From: Discostella pseudostelligera
Lineage: Eukaryota; Bacillariophyta; Thalassiosirophyceae; Thalassiosirales; Thalassiosiraceae
Direction: 5' to 3'
Assembly: GCA_036940085.1 (NCBI GenBank)
Contig: JALLBK010000018.1
Span: 1-43,930 of the forward strand
DNA length: 43,930 bases
Numbering within the stretch: the first letter of the stretch is position 1; each line of letters starts with the position of its first letter. Below, in pieces: positions 20,441 to 30,813 of the stretch. Both the position numbers and the translations under genes were made by a program. The notes below the pieces were generated by a model. That model was not told the origin of the DNA. It saw only the letters and a list, made by a program, of their open reading frames with translations, and did no database searches.

Positions 20441-22405
20441 ATGAACGACTACTTTATTGATCCGTTGGGCCGCGGTCCCAAGGGTCTCCTGCCGCCGCCG
20501 CTGCCGCAGCAGCATAAATTCAGTGGTGGGGTGTTAGCGACAATGGTGGCACCAATATTTCCAGATGCAGGTGCGCCAATAGTGCAGCCTCCGCATTTAA
20601 TACCATCACCATCACAACATCGACCAACGACGACGCAACAGCATCAAGAACAATTTCATCAACATTACCCTCCGCCGCCGCCGCCACAGCAGCATCAGCA
20701 GCAACGACAACAGCCACCGTTGCAATCCTCTGTAAATTATTCGCATCGTGCTCCACCGGATAGCAAACATTCTTATCAAAATGATGGAATACCTCCCTCG
20801 CCTATGCAGGTGTACATGTTGTCAACCTCTGACAACAACAAATGTAACAACTACACCTACACAAATAACAACCTCTCTGATGGAGCAACTCGTCCTCCTA
20901 CTACGCAAATCCACAATGAGCAATTTCATTTTGACAATATGTCGCCACCGTCGTCTACAAATTATCCAAACTGCCAAAATTGCAAGCGACAACAAATCGA
21001 TGATTCACGAGATGACGTCCATACACAGTGTTATCATCGACATATTATTCCGTTGCATCATCCTGCACACAATACAAATACAAACAGTTATCATCATCCA
21101 CATCGTATAGATATAGAGGACGATGATCATCGTTATGCATGGGAAAGGACGTACCATCCTTCAGAAAGCACTAGACAATACTATCCTCAACAACACAGTT
21201 ACAACCATCATCCCAGGAGGACGCAAAGTGATCCTCCGCCCCCACCGCCAACTCCGACGCATCCTTTAACGCATGCATCAGATCCACATTGTCGTCTTGT
21301 TAGTAGTGATAGTGAAACTATATTTCAACGAAATGGTCACAACCATTCCTCCGGTTGTAGGAACACATCATCCTGTGTGGGTAGGCTATGCTGCGGTGGA
21401 GTAAACGTTGGCGAGGATCGTCACCATAAATATCATTCTCGTCAAATTTCTTCCCCCAATCACAAATGTACGGATACGGCATGTCGATATCATCATCACC
21501 ACTACCATCAGTCTCAGGAGGAATATCGAGAGTACGATCCATCGATGGATAGAAGACATTATGATCGTGCGGATAATTATGGAAGGCATGAATTGAGAGA
21601 TGCACCACCACCACCACCATTGTCACCACTTACTATTCCAACGGTGGTCAATTGTCCAGCAGCGGTGGCAGACAATCGACGATATCATGGCTGTTCTCAA
21701 ACTTGTACCGAAGCGACAATATGTTCCGATGGAGGCCGCTATGACGATTACAATAATGGGTTAGATGGGAGAGGATATCATTCTCATCCACAAGATTGTT
21801 GCCATCATCATGATCATCGTACGGATGGGTACAATCACAAGAAGCATCCATACAACTACGATCTTACTAGAAATGCACCAACGCGGGATGTCTACCCTAC
21901 CACAACCGAATACACACCGAGTCCTCGACATCATCGACACCCACCTCCTCCGCCACCACCGCCGCCACCTTACGCTTCCCCACATCATGTGGATTATCCA
22001 TCAAATCAGCAGCCACACTCATATCCCTACGAAACTAGTAACAAATTGAGACTGAGTGTAGAGATACCCCATTCGCCACCTCCCTTGCCCAACCAGCACA
22101 CTAGTTCCACTATCCCGTCCTCGTCAAGAAGACCTCCAATACACAACAACTTGAACGGGAATGGTGGTGGTGGTGGCAGCCGATCACGAACTCAAACGAA
22201 CCCACATCGTCAGTATCACTCGACAACAACACCATCCTCCTCAGCCTTTGCCGAATACGAAAAAAGTCAATCCGAGTCACGACAACATTTACTACGTGAA
22301 ATATGTGCGGCCACGACTATGCGAAATAGTGCACTGGACGAGGACGATCGGAATTTCTGGGAGAGGCAGATTGATACATTGAATCAATCGTTTCGAAAGC
22401 TCTGA
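20441..22405 (+). CDS. His/Pro/Gln/Tyr-rich low-complexity protein
   Basis: This is a 654-residue protein on one exon with its ATG at 20441. Most of it is low-complexity: polyproline runs, Q-rich stretches and many H-H, H-x-H and H-H-H-H-Y clusters, together with repeated C-x-x-C or single Cys next to His (for example C-C-H-H-H-D-H). The only part with ordinary composition is the last 55 residues or so: F-A-E-Y-E-K-S-Q-S-E-S-R-Q-H-L-L-R-E-I, then E-D-D-R-N-F-W-E-R-Q-I-D, a charged amphipathic segment that may be the conserved core. There is no signal peptide or membrane span. His-rich disordered proteins often bind metals or form condensates, but no function can be assigned here. Confidence 0.7.
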   Translation: MNDYFIDPLGRGPKGLLPPPLPQQHKFSGGVLATMVAPIFPDAGAPIVQPPHLIPSPSQHRPTTTQQHQEQFHQHYPPPPPPQQHQQQRQQPPLQSSVNYSHRAPPDSKHSYQNDGIPPSPMQVYMLSTSDNNKCNNYTYTNNNLSDGATRPPTTQIHNEQFHFDNMSPPSSTNYPNCQNCKRQQIDDSRDDVHTQCYHRHIIPLHHPAHNTNTNSYHHPHRIDIEDDDHRYAWERTYHPSESTRQYYPQQHSYNHHPRRTQSDPPPPPPTPTHPLTHASDPHCRLVSSDSETIFQRNGHNHSSGCRNTSSCVGRLCCGGVNVGEDRHHKYHSRQISSPNHKCTDTACRYHHHHYHQSQEEYREYDPSMDRRHYDRADNYGRHELRDAPPPPPLSPLTIPTVVNCPAAVADNRRYHGCSQTCTEATICSDGGRYDDYNNGLDGRGYHSHPQDCCHHHDHRTDGYNHKKHPYNYDLTRNAPTRDVYPTTTEYTPSPRHHRHPPPPPPPPPPYASPHHVDYPSNQQPHSYPYETSNKLRLSVEIPHSPPPLPNQHTSSTIPSSSRRPPIHNNLNGNGGGGGSRSRTQTNPHRQYHSTTTPSSSAFAEYEKSQSESRQHLLREICAATTMRNSALDEDDRNFWERQIDTLNQSFRKL

Positions 22406-22668
22406 AGCATCATGGAATAAGAGTCGAGGAGAGTGAGTGGTGGTGCAAACGATGTTTAATGTCCGATGGTCATAACAAACAGTAATCGAAAAGGAAACCA
22501 TACTCTTGACGGTCAATGTGACGGAGAGTGAATCGTAATAAAGATTATCTTTCTCTTGCTGCGCTCCTTTCCATTAGAGCTGAATCCATGCTCACAGGTA
22601 CATTCACAAAACAAAAATCACATGGCATTTTTTCCCTCGTCGTAGTCACTCTTCTCTTCCTCAGTATA

Positions 22669-24129
22669 CTATCCCATTACATCCAACAATTCCTCCTCCT
22701 GCTCCACCCTTAAGAATGTCCTAACACCAAATGGCAAACCCCATCCCCGCTCCACACAATATTCAAATACTGCCTTAATATCCATATCATAGATATCACA
22801 CAAGCTCAATATATTCTCTTCTGAATATCGATCATGCAACGATGCCACATCCAAGGTATAAATCGCCTCAAGTATTGCATAGGCTTGTTGTGCGGTTACC
22901 AAGTCACCTAACCGATCATTGGGGTCAATGGGTACCGGCACCCCCCATGAGGTCAATACATCAGCAAGGTATGGGATGGGGATGGAGTAGTCCAGTGATA
23001 TTTCGTGTAGAGTCGAATCACCGAGATATCCCTCCTCACGCATCATTGGTGGTGGTAATGGTGGTTGAAGTGGTGGTAGTGGAGGAGGAGGAGGAGGCTG
23101 AAATCGTGGTGGTGGAGGTTGTGCTTGGTATTGGTTGGATAGTGGTGTCGGTGTAGTTCTATTCCGATTGTTCAAATTGCCAGATTTCTTGGTCATGGTA
23201 CCCAATCCCGCAAATTGTTGCGTCGTTGGTCGTTGATCTTGTTGTTGCATCGATGTGCCCTCCATCATTGGTGGTGGCCTATTTGGCGGTAGTGGCGGCA
23301 GCGGCATTCCTTGCATCATCCCTGGCGGTGGTGGTGGCATGCCTTGCATTCCCTGCATCATCCCCGGTGGTGGCATGCCTTGCATTGGTGGTGGTGGTGG
23401 TGGTGGTGGTGGCATTGGTCGAAAAAAGTAATCATCATTCCAAGCATCGTAGTAATCATCATCTATTAAGATGTGCTGTTCTCGTGGATCGATGAAATTG
23501 GTGCCCCCTCGTCCTCCACCCATCCTGTCTCCACCCCCAACACCTTGATTGGCAGGCATTCTCCGCCCTGCATTTTTGGCACCACCATTACGAAAGGTAT
23601 TTGTATCTTCGTACATGAAAGTTTGTGCTCCAGGACCTGCTGCACTTGCTGCTGCTGCTGCTGCTGCTGCTGCCGATTTGAGTGGACGGCTAGATGGTTG
23701 TTCTGGATCATAGTTGATGATCTCTGGACTGGTGCTACTACTGCTGCTATCCTTATCCCCATTCTTCAACTTACTTTTCTGAGAGTCGGGCGTCCATTTA
23801 TTCTCCTCTTCCATGTTGCTATCATTGTTGTCATCCTGATCAATTACCTCAGCATTTACATCAATGGCCGCTGCCATTCGTTGCCGACGAGCAAACCAGT
23901 GAGGAGGAGGTGGTGGTGGAGGTGGAAAGATGTAACATGCCATGGACGTCGCCCTCGTCGTCGTTGATAATAATTGCCGAGAGGAGAAGGGCGCTCCGTT
24001 GCGGGAGGAGTTGGATGATGCCGGCGCCGACGATAGCGCCACCACTAACACCATCACCATGCCAGCGGCCAATTTGCTACAACTGCTACGGCGACGCGGT
24101 GGCACCATCATCGAAAAGAAAGAATTCAT
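22669..24129 (-). CDS. Proline-rich protein with conserved C-terminal domain, possibly targeted
   Basis: This is a 486-residue protein on one exon. The frame is open to a TTG upstream; the first ATG, at 24129, was chosen. Residues about 1-40 carry basic residues then M-V-M-V-L-V-V-A-L-S-S-A, a signal peptide or anchor. The middle is linker: polyproline, polyalanine, M-Q-G-M-P-P-P and Asn/Arg-rich segments. The last 115 residues or so form a compact, ordinary-composition domain: E-I-S-L-D-Y-S-I-P-I-P-Y-L-A-D-V-L, W-G-V-P-V-P-I-D-P-N-D-R-L-G-D, L-H-D-R-Y-S-E-E-N-I-L-S-L-C and G-L-P-F-G-V-R-T-F-L-R-V-E-Q. The domain looks strongly conserved and helical, and I associate it with plastid proteins of algae, but I cannot name it. 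E2F-like sites lie about 190-260 bp upstream. Confidence 0.75.
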   Translation of the reverse strand: MNSFFSMMVPPRRRSSCSKLAAGMVMVLVVALSSAPASSNSSRNGAPFSSRQLLSTTTRATSMACYIFPPPPPPPPHWFARRQRMAAAIDVNAEVIDQDDNNDSNMEEENKWTPDSQKSKLKNGDKDSSSSSTSPEIINYDPEQPSSRPLKSAAAAAAAAASAAGPGAQTFMYEDTNTFRNGGAKNAGRRMPANQGVGGGDRMGGGRGGTNFIDPREQHILIDDDYYDAWNDDYFFRPMPPPPPPPPPMQGMPPPGMMQGMQGMPPPPPGMMQGMPLPPLPPNRPPPMMEGTSMQQQDQRPTTQQFAGLGTMTKKSGNLNNRNRTTPTPLSNQYQAQPPPPRFQPPPPPPLPPLQPPLPPPMMREEGYLGDSTLHEISLDYSIPIPYLADVLTSWGVPVPIDPNDRLGDLVTAQQAYAILEAIYTLDVASLHDRYSEENILSLCDIYDMDIKAVFEYCVERGWGLPFGVRTFLRVEQEEELLDVMG

Positions 24130-24509
24130 TAATAAGACGAGAGGAAATCTGTGCAAATTGGACAATCAATTCCTCCCCTCCCCCTCCGCCAATAGCTCTG
24201 CGATAGGTAAAGAATAGCCTTCGATACCGATGGAATAAGGATTTAATGGTGATCAATAATTATTGTGCCACCTCCCCCCGCGCCAAGTTTTTGGTGCACC
24301 TGTCACCAAAGATATGGCGGGAAGTCACCGGTTGGCGGCGAAAGATACGGCTTTCCCGCCAAAAATATGGTGTGGCGAATGATTTGGCGGGAAGTCTTCA
24401 ACAGCGGCGTCGATCTACATATCGGCAGATTGTGATACGATAGGTAGAGATTCGTAGTTTGTATTCGATGATATTCGGGACATAATCTCTTAGTTACCTT
24501 CATCAACTA
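24130..24509. other. Intergenic region with GC-box cluster
   Basis: This 380-bp stretch lies between the start of the proline-rich protein gene (-) and the 3' end of the HIT finger gene (-). Its central part is unusually dense in GGCGGGAA/TTCCCGCC motifs, listed separately. No coding frame here is credible. Confidence 0.5.
24314..24393. promoter_or_regulatory. E2F-like site cluster
   Basis: Three good matches to the E2F/DP consensus fall within 80 bp: ATGGCGGGAA (24314-24323), TTTCCCGCCAAAAA (24352-24365) and TTTGGCGGGAA (24383-24393), plus a weaker TTGGCGGCGAAA near 24332. The second equals the textbook TTTCCCGCC core. They lie about 190-260 bp upstream of the minus-strand start at 24129. 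Binding is inferred from motif alone. Confidence 0.5.
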
Positions 24510-25702
24510 CTAATGTTTTTTATTGCAAATGTCGTCGTCGTTGCCTTCGTCACTATCTTCATCCGAGGACGACGAGGATGAGCTATCCTCCGAATCGTCA
24601 TCGTCGGAACTACCGCCACTGTTGTTGCTCCCGTCATCTTCTTCTTCCGATCTCGACTCACTCGATTTCAACACGGTCCTATTCAAACGCGGTATTGGTG
24701 CCAAAACCAAATTTCCATGATGATGATTTCCGTCCAGCATCATCCCATCTTCCGATATTGTCACCTCTCCGCCTCCTGCTTCGGCACCAGCGGGTTGCAA
24801 TACTCCCGCAAATAGGAGCAGCTGATCCGTAAACGATGCAAATTTGGGATGATTGTGTCTGGTACGTGCCAAGGCCAATTCTCTTGGAGAAATCTTTGTT
24901 GCATTGGGATTCGTATTCTTCTTCTTCTGATTCCAATGATTCCTCCCCCGATGATATGTATCGTCCTTCTTCTCATCGCACTCATCCTTATCTTCATCTT
25001 CTAAATCAGAAGCAGCATCAATTGTGTCAATCAGTTGTCGTAATCCCCCATCTTGTAATTCCTTCCGTAACCACTTCGATTGTTGTATACGGGCCTTCAT
25101 TTCAGGTGTGATATTCCATCCAGGTTCATCGTCGTGACTGCCATACTCGTCATCATCATTCTTTTTCCTTCGAAGGCGCATGGGTGGATGTTGGTGGTTG
25201 GTAGTAGTAGATAATATACAGCTAGGAGATAGATATTTCGATGTTTCACCTGATGCTGTGGTTGTGCTCGGTGCACTACTGGTAGTGCCGGCCGTCGTCG
25301 ACAATGCTGCCGTTGTTGATGAGGTAGATGTCATGATCGCAGGACAGGCAGTCGCTTTGTGATCTTTGGAGCATTGAACACAGCAGAAGGGGGCACGACA
25401 TTTGGGGCATTTGTATCTGGAGCGCGATGATAGGGAGGACGAGAGATGGTAGAGGAAGAAAAAAGAGCGAGAATGTAGGAGTAGAAGAGGATGGTGATTG
25501 GTGATAGTGTGGTGAGATCCAAAAGCGCGTGCGATAAAAAATATGGAGCTAGAGAGATGAAAAAGTAACAGAGAGGGTGAACTTACTTCCCAACGCCCTT
25601 TCCACAAACTGCGCAAACGATTATTGTCGGTGACTTTGAAGCGAGATGGGCTTGGAGCTTCCGTGTCGCCCTTCGTTTGTTATTCCGGTCTTTCGTTTTC
25701 AT
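24510..25702 (-). CDS. HIT-type zinc finger protein (ZNHIT3/Hit1-like)
   Basis: There are two exons: 25702-25587 and 25416-24510. The 170-bp GT-AG intron splits a Lys codon, giving 340 residues. The zinc finger is complete only after splicing: C30, C33, C42, C45, C51, C54, H58 and C63, with Y-K-C-P-K-C at the junction, as in zf-HIT. The ATG at 25702 gives a short basic lead. Farther on, S-K-W-L-R-K-E-L-Q-D-G-G-L-R-Q-L-I-D and R-H-N-H-P-K-F-A-S-F-T-D-Q-L-L resemble the C-terminal helices of ZNHIT3/Hit1, which acts in box C/D snoRNP assembly. The tail is acidic and Ser-rich, like a CK2 substrate. The HIT finger is secure; the ZNHIT3 subtype is inference. It is probably nuclear. Confidence 0.8.
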
Positions 25703-26424
25703 GCTCTTCGAATTCTAGAAAGGAGCGAGGCGATGTGACACGGGTGTTCGGTGATTGGTGTGGTAGGGGTGATGCGATGGATTGATTTGGGACGCAAGCC
25801 GGCGGCATCACAATCACATAATCATCGTCTTCGTCGTCTATTCGGCTTTCGGGTGGTGGCGATGGAGCCGCCAAAATATTTCGTGGTACGCGCCTGCCTG
25901 TCTCGACGTGTGACGACGTCAAAAGATCTTCCCTTCGCCCCAGCATGACGTCATCTTTTGTCGCTCTCCTCCCGCCATTTTTCGCCTCCACAACAAGACA
26001 GCCCCCTCTTTTCTTGCAACTCCTCCCAAAAAGACTCCTTTCACGTTGGAATTCAATAGACAGAGAAGCCCTCTCGGGGCTTTTGGTTTTGTGGATTTCT
26101 TCCGCCGAAATTTCCATACAATACAATTGGTGTACAATACTAGCAGCACCTCGAGCAGTGAACATCGGCTACCACTACCATGGGTGAGTGCTACTACTGC
26201 CTCTCTTGTCTTCGTTCTTGCGCTCAAGCCAATGAAAGCAAATATCTATTTGGTAGAGGAGTGGCGGAGAGTGGAGAAGTAATCGGCGCCGTCAATGAAA
26301 AGAGACCTCATTTCATCTATTTTCAGTACAAGTCTACTATTGCATCAGTGTAGGTGTGACATCGGTGATCATCTTCCTGTTCCTGTAATTAATTCATTGC
26401 GAGCGAGGCTACGATTATTCGCAA
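25703..26424. promoter_or_regulatory. Divergent promoter region of HIT finger and WW protein genes
   Basis: This 722-bp stretch contains a perfect CRE-type palindrome ATGACGTCAT at 25945-25954, an extra ACGTCA at 25916-25921, and an E2F-like CTCCCGCCATTTT ending at about 25981. All lie roughly 210-280 bp upstream of the HIT finger start. A minus-strand open frame spans 25680-26165 and overlaps the HIT finger start by about 20 bp. It has no known domain and is not called. Confidence 0.45.
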
Positions 26425-29400
26425 ATGCAACCAGCCCGTGATTCCGGTGCCGTCGTCGGCAGCAGCCGTCGTCTACAGCAACATCGCAGTAGTCGCCAAG
26501 GTGCGGCTCCATCTCCCACAATGAAGGGCAATAGCAGCAGTACAAAGATGAATATGATTTCGCCCGACAAGACTGAGGCATCGACGCCGCCGAGCTCTCC
26601 TGAAGCTGACAACATCAACATCAGCACCAGTGCAAACCACAATAACAACAGCAACAAAGGGGGAAGCGCAGATTGGGGAGTAGCCCCCGATGATGAGGAT
26701 AATGACGATTTACAGCAGCAGCAACGTCGAAATTCATTACTGGAGAAACCAGGAAATAATGTCAGCAATAACAACAAAAGTGGTCTGCATGAAAAATTCC
26801 TCAGCGTCGACAAGATATTATGCCGTGCACCAAGTCACGATTCCAACATTTCTGATTTAAGTGCCAGTCTAAGTCCACATCCCGCCTTTGCCTCTGGAAA
26901 TGTTGGGGGAGGAGGGAATACTAATCATCGTTGGGGAGTCGAAATGTTGCGCCGTGGCAAATCGATGGACAGTGGAAATGAGATTGCCGAGCAGCATTCT
27001 CGGAACAAGAATACGACTGTCAATGGTAGTGACAATATTGTGCTGAAAGTATTGAATGAATGTGGTGTGTTGGACAATGTCAATGACTTGTTGAGGTTGA
27101 CTGGCAATCATAACATCAACAGCAACAATTATGCAGAGGAGGACGAGGATGAGGACATTCCACCGCCACCTCCTCAATCGTCTCCCCCACCGCCGCCTCC
27201 TCCTACTGCTGCTGCACAGCAGAGCAATAAGAAGAGTGGAGGGTATTGTTACGAAATGCCCGCAGTTTGGGGAATGGCTCCCGATGATAATGATATTGAT
27301 GATGAGGATGACGACATGAAGTACGTCCAAGGATCGTCGAAAACGACAAAACCTCAGCAGGCAGAAGAAGCGAACGAAGAAGAGTACGATATTGTCGAGT
27401 TGGTATTGGATGAGGCTCATCTTTCGGGTACATCCTCATCCAGTACTTCTTCCAACAAAAAAGTCTCGACTAAGAATGCGGATGCTGGTGCTACTACTGC
27501 TACTACTGCGTCAGGTGTAGCCCCATCTTCTGCCAGAACGTCGGCGACTGGAGGAGCAGCGGGAGGCAAAAGTCCAGTTGTACTCAAGGGCATACTCAAG
27601 AACAAACTATCCTCCATCAAAATGTCGTCGAATAAGACGTCCACCACCACGACCAATGATGCCTCCCCACGTCCACGTCCAGCGGTGGCTTTGTTAGGGA
27701 CTATTGGAGGGATGGCCGTAGTCGATCCGAGCGGAAGAAGTAGCAGCAACAACGACGACGGCAACAGTAGGAGTGGCAATTCGCCAGATGGAGGGGTGGT
27801 GGTTGCTGCTGCGTCGTCATCGTTCGAGCCGGATCAGCAGCAGCAGCTGTTAGGTGCTTTTAAGTATCCAGAGACAATGAATAAGCCACCACGGACCCCG
27901 AATAAGCCAACACGGACCCCGCTGCACTCAGGTTCGATATTGACAGCCTCCCAGCAGGAGAAGCTGGCAAATGTCATAAAGAGGAGTAATAGCAGTGGAG
28001 GTAGCATGAACGGAAATGATCCTCCTGGTATTGTGGCAGAGAATGAACTGACTGGAGCGGACGCAGCTACACCACTATCCCCCTCTTCCACCCCACTCAG
28101 AGAGCTTGACAAGGTTGATCTTGCCATGAAGGCTGCGTTAACAACGAGCGGCAGCAATGATGGCGATGTCGAAATCAATGATGATCTATTGGTCAAGAAC
28201 GATGTCGATGAGGACGAGGCAGAGTTGAACGACAAGAAGAAGAAGCGAGGGAAGACGATACTCGGCGGGTTTAGCTTCAAGTCAAAATCCTCGCCCACTT
28301 CATCATCCAAGAAGGATCCACCCACATCGTCATCGTCAATGAACACCGAGGATGACAAGTCGTACAATGCCGATGCGGCAACTACCGCGGCTTCCAACAC
28401 CAGGTCCAACTCTTTGAAACTCCGTAATAAGTTGAAGAATGAGGGTCTCGAAGCGGAGGCGGATCACATCCCATCGTACGCAACGGCAGTGGTTGATGTG
28501 AACAAGAACGTTATGTTGACACCCCAGACTATCGAGGAAGCCAAAAAGTGGAAGGCGATATATGATTCCGCCAGCAAGAAGCATTACTACTATCACAAGG
28601 TGACGAGGGAAGTGAAATGGGACAAACCATTGGGATATGATGAGGCTCGTGCTGGTAAGGTGGAAGCGACGGGAGACAATACTGCTGCTCCTCGTAGTGC
28701 TACTAGTAAATCCACTGGCTTCATGGGACGTGGCAAAAATGCTGGAGCCAGCGCCAACGAAAATAAGAGCACGGTGAACAAAGATCGTTCCAAGAAGGAG
28801 AACAAGAGTGGCAACATCAACCTTAGCGAAGAGGCCACGTATTGGCGTGCCACGTTGGATATTACCACCAATAAGACGTATTATTACAATAAAAAGACAA
28901 AGGAGGTTACATGGAAGAAGCCTGCATGTCTTGACGCTGCTAACGAGGAAAAGAATGGTGGTGTCGGCAAGAAGAGTAACAAAAACGTCGTGGAGACCGC
29001 CGCGATGGCCTCGGTGGCGGAGAAGAGAAAGAAATCTTGGTTCAAGAGGGGTGTGAGCAGCAGCAACATCAAAGACAATGACAAGAATGATAGCACCCAG
29101 GAGAAGGAGGAAGGTGCCAAGGCAAGTGAGAGTTCGAAGAAGGATGGGGTATCATCAGAGAATGTCGATGGTGCGACTACTGACAATTCGAAGTATTGGA
29201 GAGCTGCCCTCGATGCATCCACTGGCAAGACATATTACTTCAACAAGAAGACACAGCTTGTCTCGTGGACCAAACCGGAGGGGTTCGTGGAGAAGGATTC
29301 AAGTAATAATAAGAAAAAGGAGAAGGAAGGAAGTTCCGAGAATACAACTGCGGTTATTCCGGCTGTCGACACTGACGCAGAGAAGATGGAAGAGATTGCG

Positions 29401-30813
29401 ATCACATTGGAAGATGTCAATCAAACTGCAGGATCCGCTGACGCAGATGAGAATCAACCTAGCCTTCCTCAGCCCAGCACGGATGATTTGTCTGAAATGG
29501 AAGGCTTCACTGATGCCGAAGCCTTCGATTCTCACGTCGAGCAAACCACCCGACCTGCGAAAGAAGACGCACCATTTGATGAGCCATTTGACTGTGTCCC
29601 ATCATCAACCAAACATGCCCGCTTTGAGGCAAAGACACAACCAAAGCCGGTGGGATTATTTTCTGATCCGAAGCAGATGAAAGAAGAAGACGATGAAGAA
29701 CAAGATGACATCTTTGTTGAATCCGATGATGTTGCTGCTGGTGACAATCTCAACCGACGTGTAAAATCGCTCAAATCCGCCTTCTCTATTGATCGACAGC
29801 GCACCTTTGCATCCCAAACGACGGAAACAACCCGAAAGGCTGCAAACTTGAACACCCACCTATCCTCGTCCAGAATAAACCGAAGTATGGGCACATTTGA
29901 AGAAAGTCTAAATAATTCAAGCATTGCCAGTGAAATATTCTTCGACGACGCCGAACCAGTCGAGAGTCAGGAGAATCGTCAGAGTAGTGGTCAAGATGAT
30001 AGACAGGTCCGTCCAATTAAGAATTATACAGTGCCTCTCACATCTCGGATTGCACAATCGATCCGCAACATGTCACAACACAATGAAGGGAATAATCGAA
30101 GGTATCATGGGAAGCGTGCTGAGAACTTAGGTGGTGATTCTTCTATTGAAAGCATCGAAGAAGGAGATGAAGAGGACGATCGATTTATGAGTGTCGATGA
30201 TGATGTCTCGGCATTGAGTGGTATTGGGAATGAGTCGATAGGAAATACGAAGAATAAGCGAGGACTGAGGGAGGTGAGTAATTGCTAGAGATGCACGATG
30301 CCATGTTCTGAACCATCCTAACATGAAGTATTGTTCAAATGCACGTTCTATAACAATACGATGCAATCACAGCATGTCGAGCCGAGTCCTTTTGCAGCTG
30401 AAAAACTCCCAAGAAGCGACAATGTCAAGGAATGGACACAGGAGGAGCTTGATTTATTCATCTCTAAAAACGACTGGGGTTCAGTGGCTGAATATATTAA
30501 CGATATGCGTGTGAACAAAGATAATAGTAGCTCAAGCCGAAACAATCACAATGCATCGAAACAGCCATCGGTACGCGAGATCCAAGAACGCATCGACTAC
30601 AAACGAACTCTAGATCGGGAGTTGCCAGGGCCAAAGACCAGATTCGGCGCATCGAGTCGAAGTCAACATGATGAAATGTCACAGGATTCGGGTTCTGCGG
30701 GCGAGTCAGAGAGCGTCTGGCAGAGTTTGTCCAGTGCATCCTACAGTGAATCTTCCCACTCTCGACGGACACCTGCACGTAGTGAACGATCCTCAAGGGA
30801 GATGAGAATGTAG
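26425..30813 (+). CDS. Large disordered protein with three WW domains
   Basis: There are two exons: 26425-30273 and 30373-30813. The 99-bp intron is phase 0 (GAG|GTGAGT ... CACAG), giving 1429 residues. Three WW-type domains sit near residues 709-735, 806-833 and 924-951, each with W-(K/R)-A, then Y-Y-(Y/F) and a second W before K-P. They bind proline-containing ligands. The rest is Ser/Asn/Lys-rich and disordered, with polyproline near 250-260 that could bind the WW domains in cis. The motif W-G-(V/M)-A-P-D-D followed by acidic residues occurs twice. Exon 2 holds W-T-Q-E-E-L-D-L-F-I-S-K-N-D-W-G-S-V-A-E-Y-I, then R-E-I-Q-E-R-I-D-Y-K, a conserved-looking helical end. No signal peptide or span was seen. 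Its partners and role are unknown. A nearer acceptor at about 30328 would require a different donor and was not preferred. Confidence 0.8.

Noticed and set aside
24522..24720. Ser/Glu-rich plus frame opposite the HIT finger tail
   Set aside because: It is the reverse reading of an acidic Ser-rich tail; the minus strand carries the zinc finger in the same gene.
25680..26165. A 161-residue minus-strand frame overlapping the HIT finger start
   Set aside because: It contains an acidic D-E-D-D-D-Y-V-I-V stretch that looked protein-like, but has no known domain, overlaps the HIT finger start in another frame and could only be linked by a speculative splice.
26415..28409. Several long minus-strand open frames (26415-26813, 27417-27779, 27834-28409) opposite the WW gene
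   Set aside because: They are Leu/Ser/Ala-rich reverse readings of Ser/Asn/Asp-rich codons, show no domain, and lie opposite a frame with clear WW domains.
30328..30372. Alternative acceptor near 30328 for the WW gene intron
   Set aside because: It needs a phase-1 donor inside GAGGTGAGTAA instead of the consensus GAG|GTGAGT; the acceptor at 30372 fits the phase-0 donor directly.
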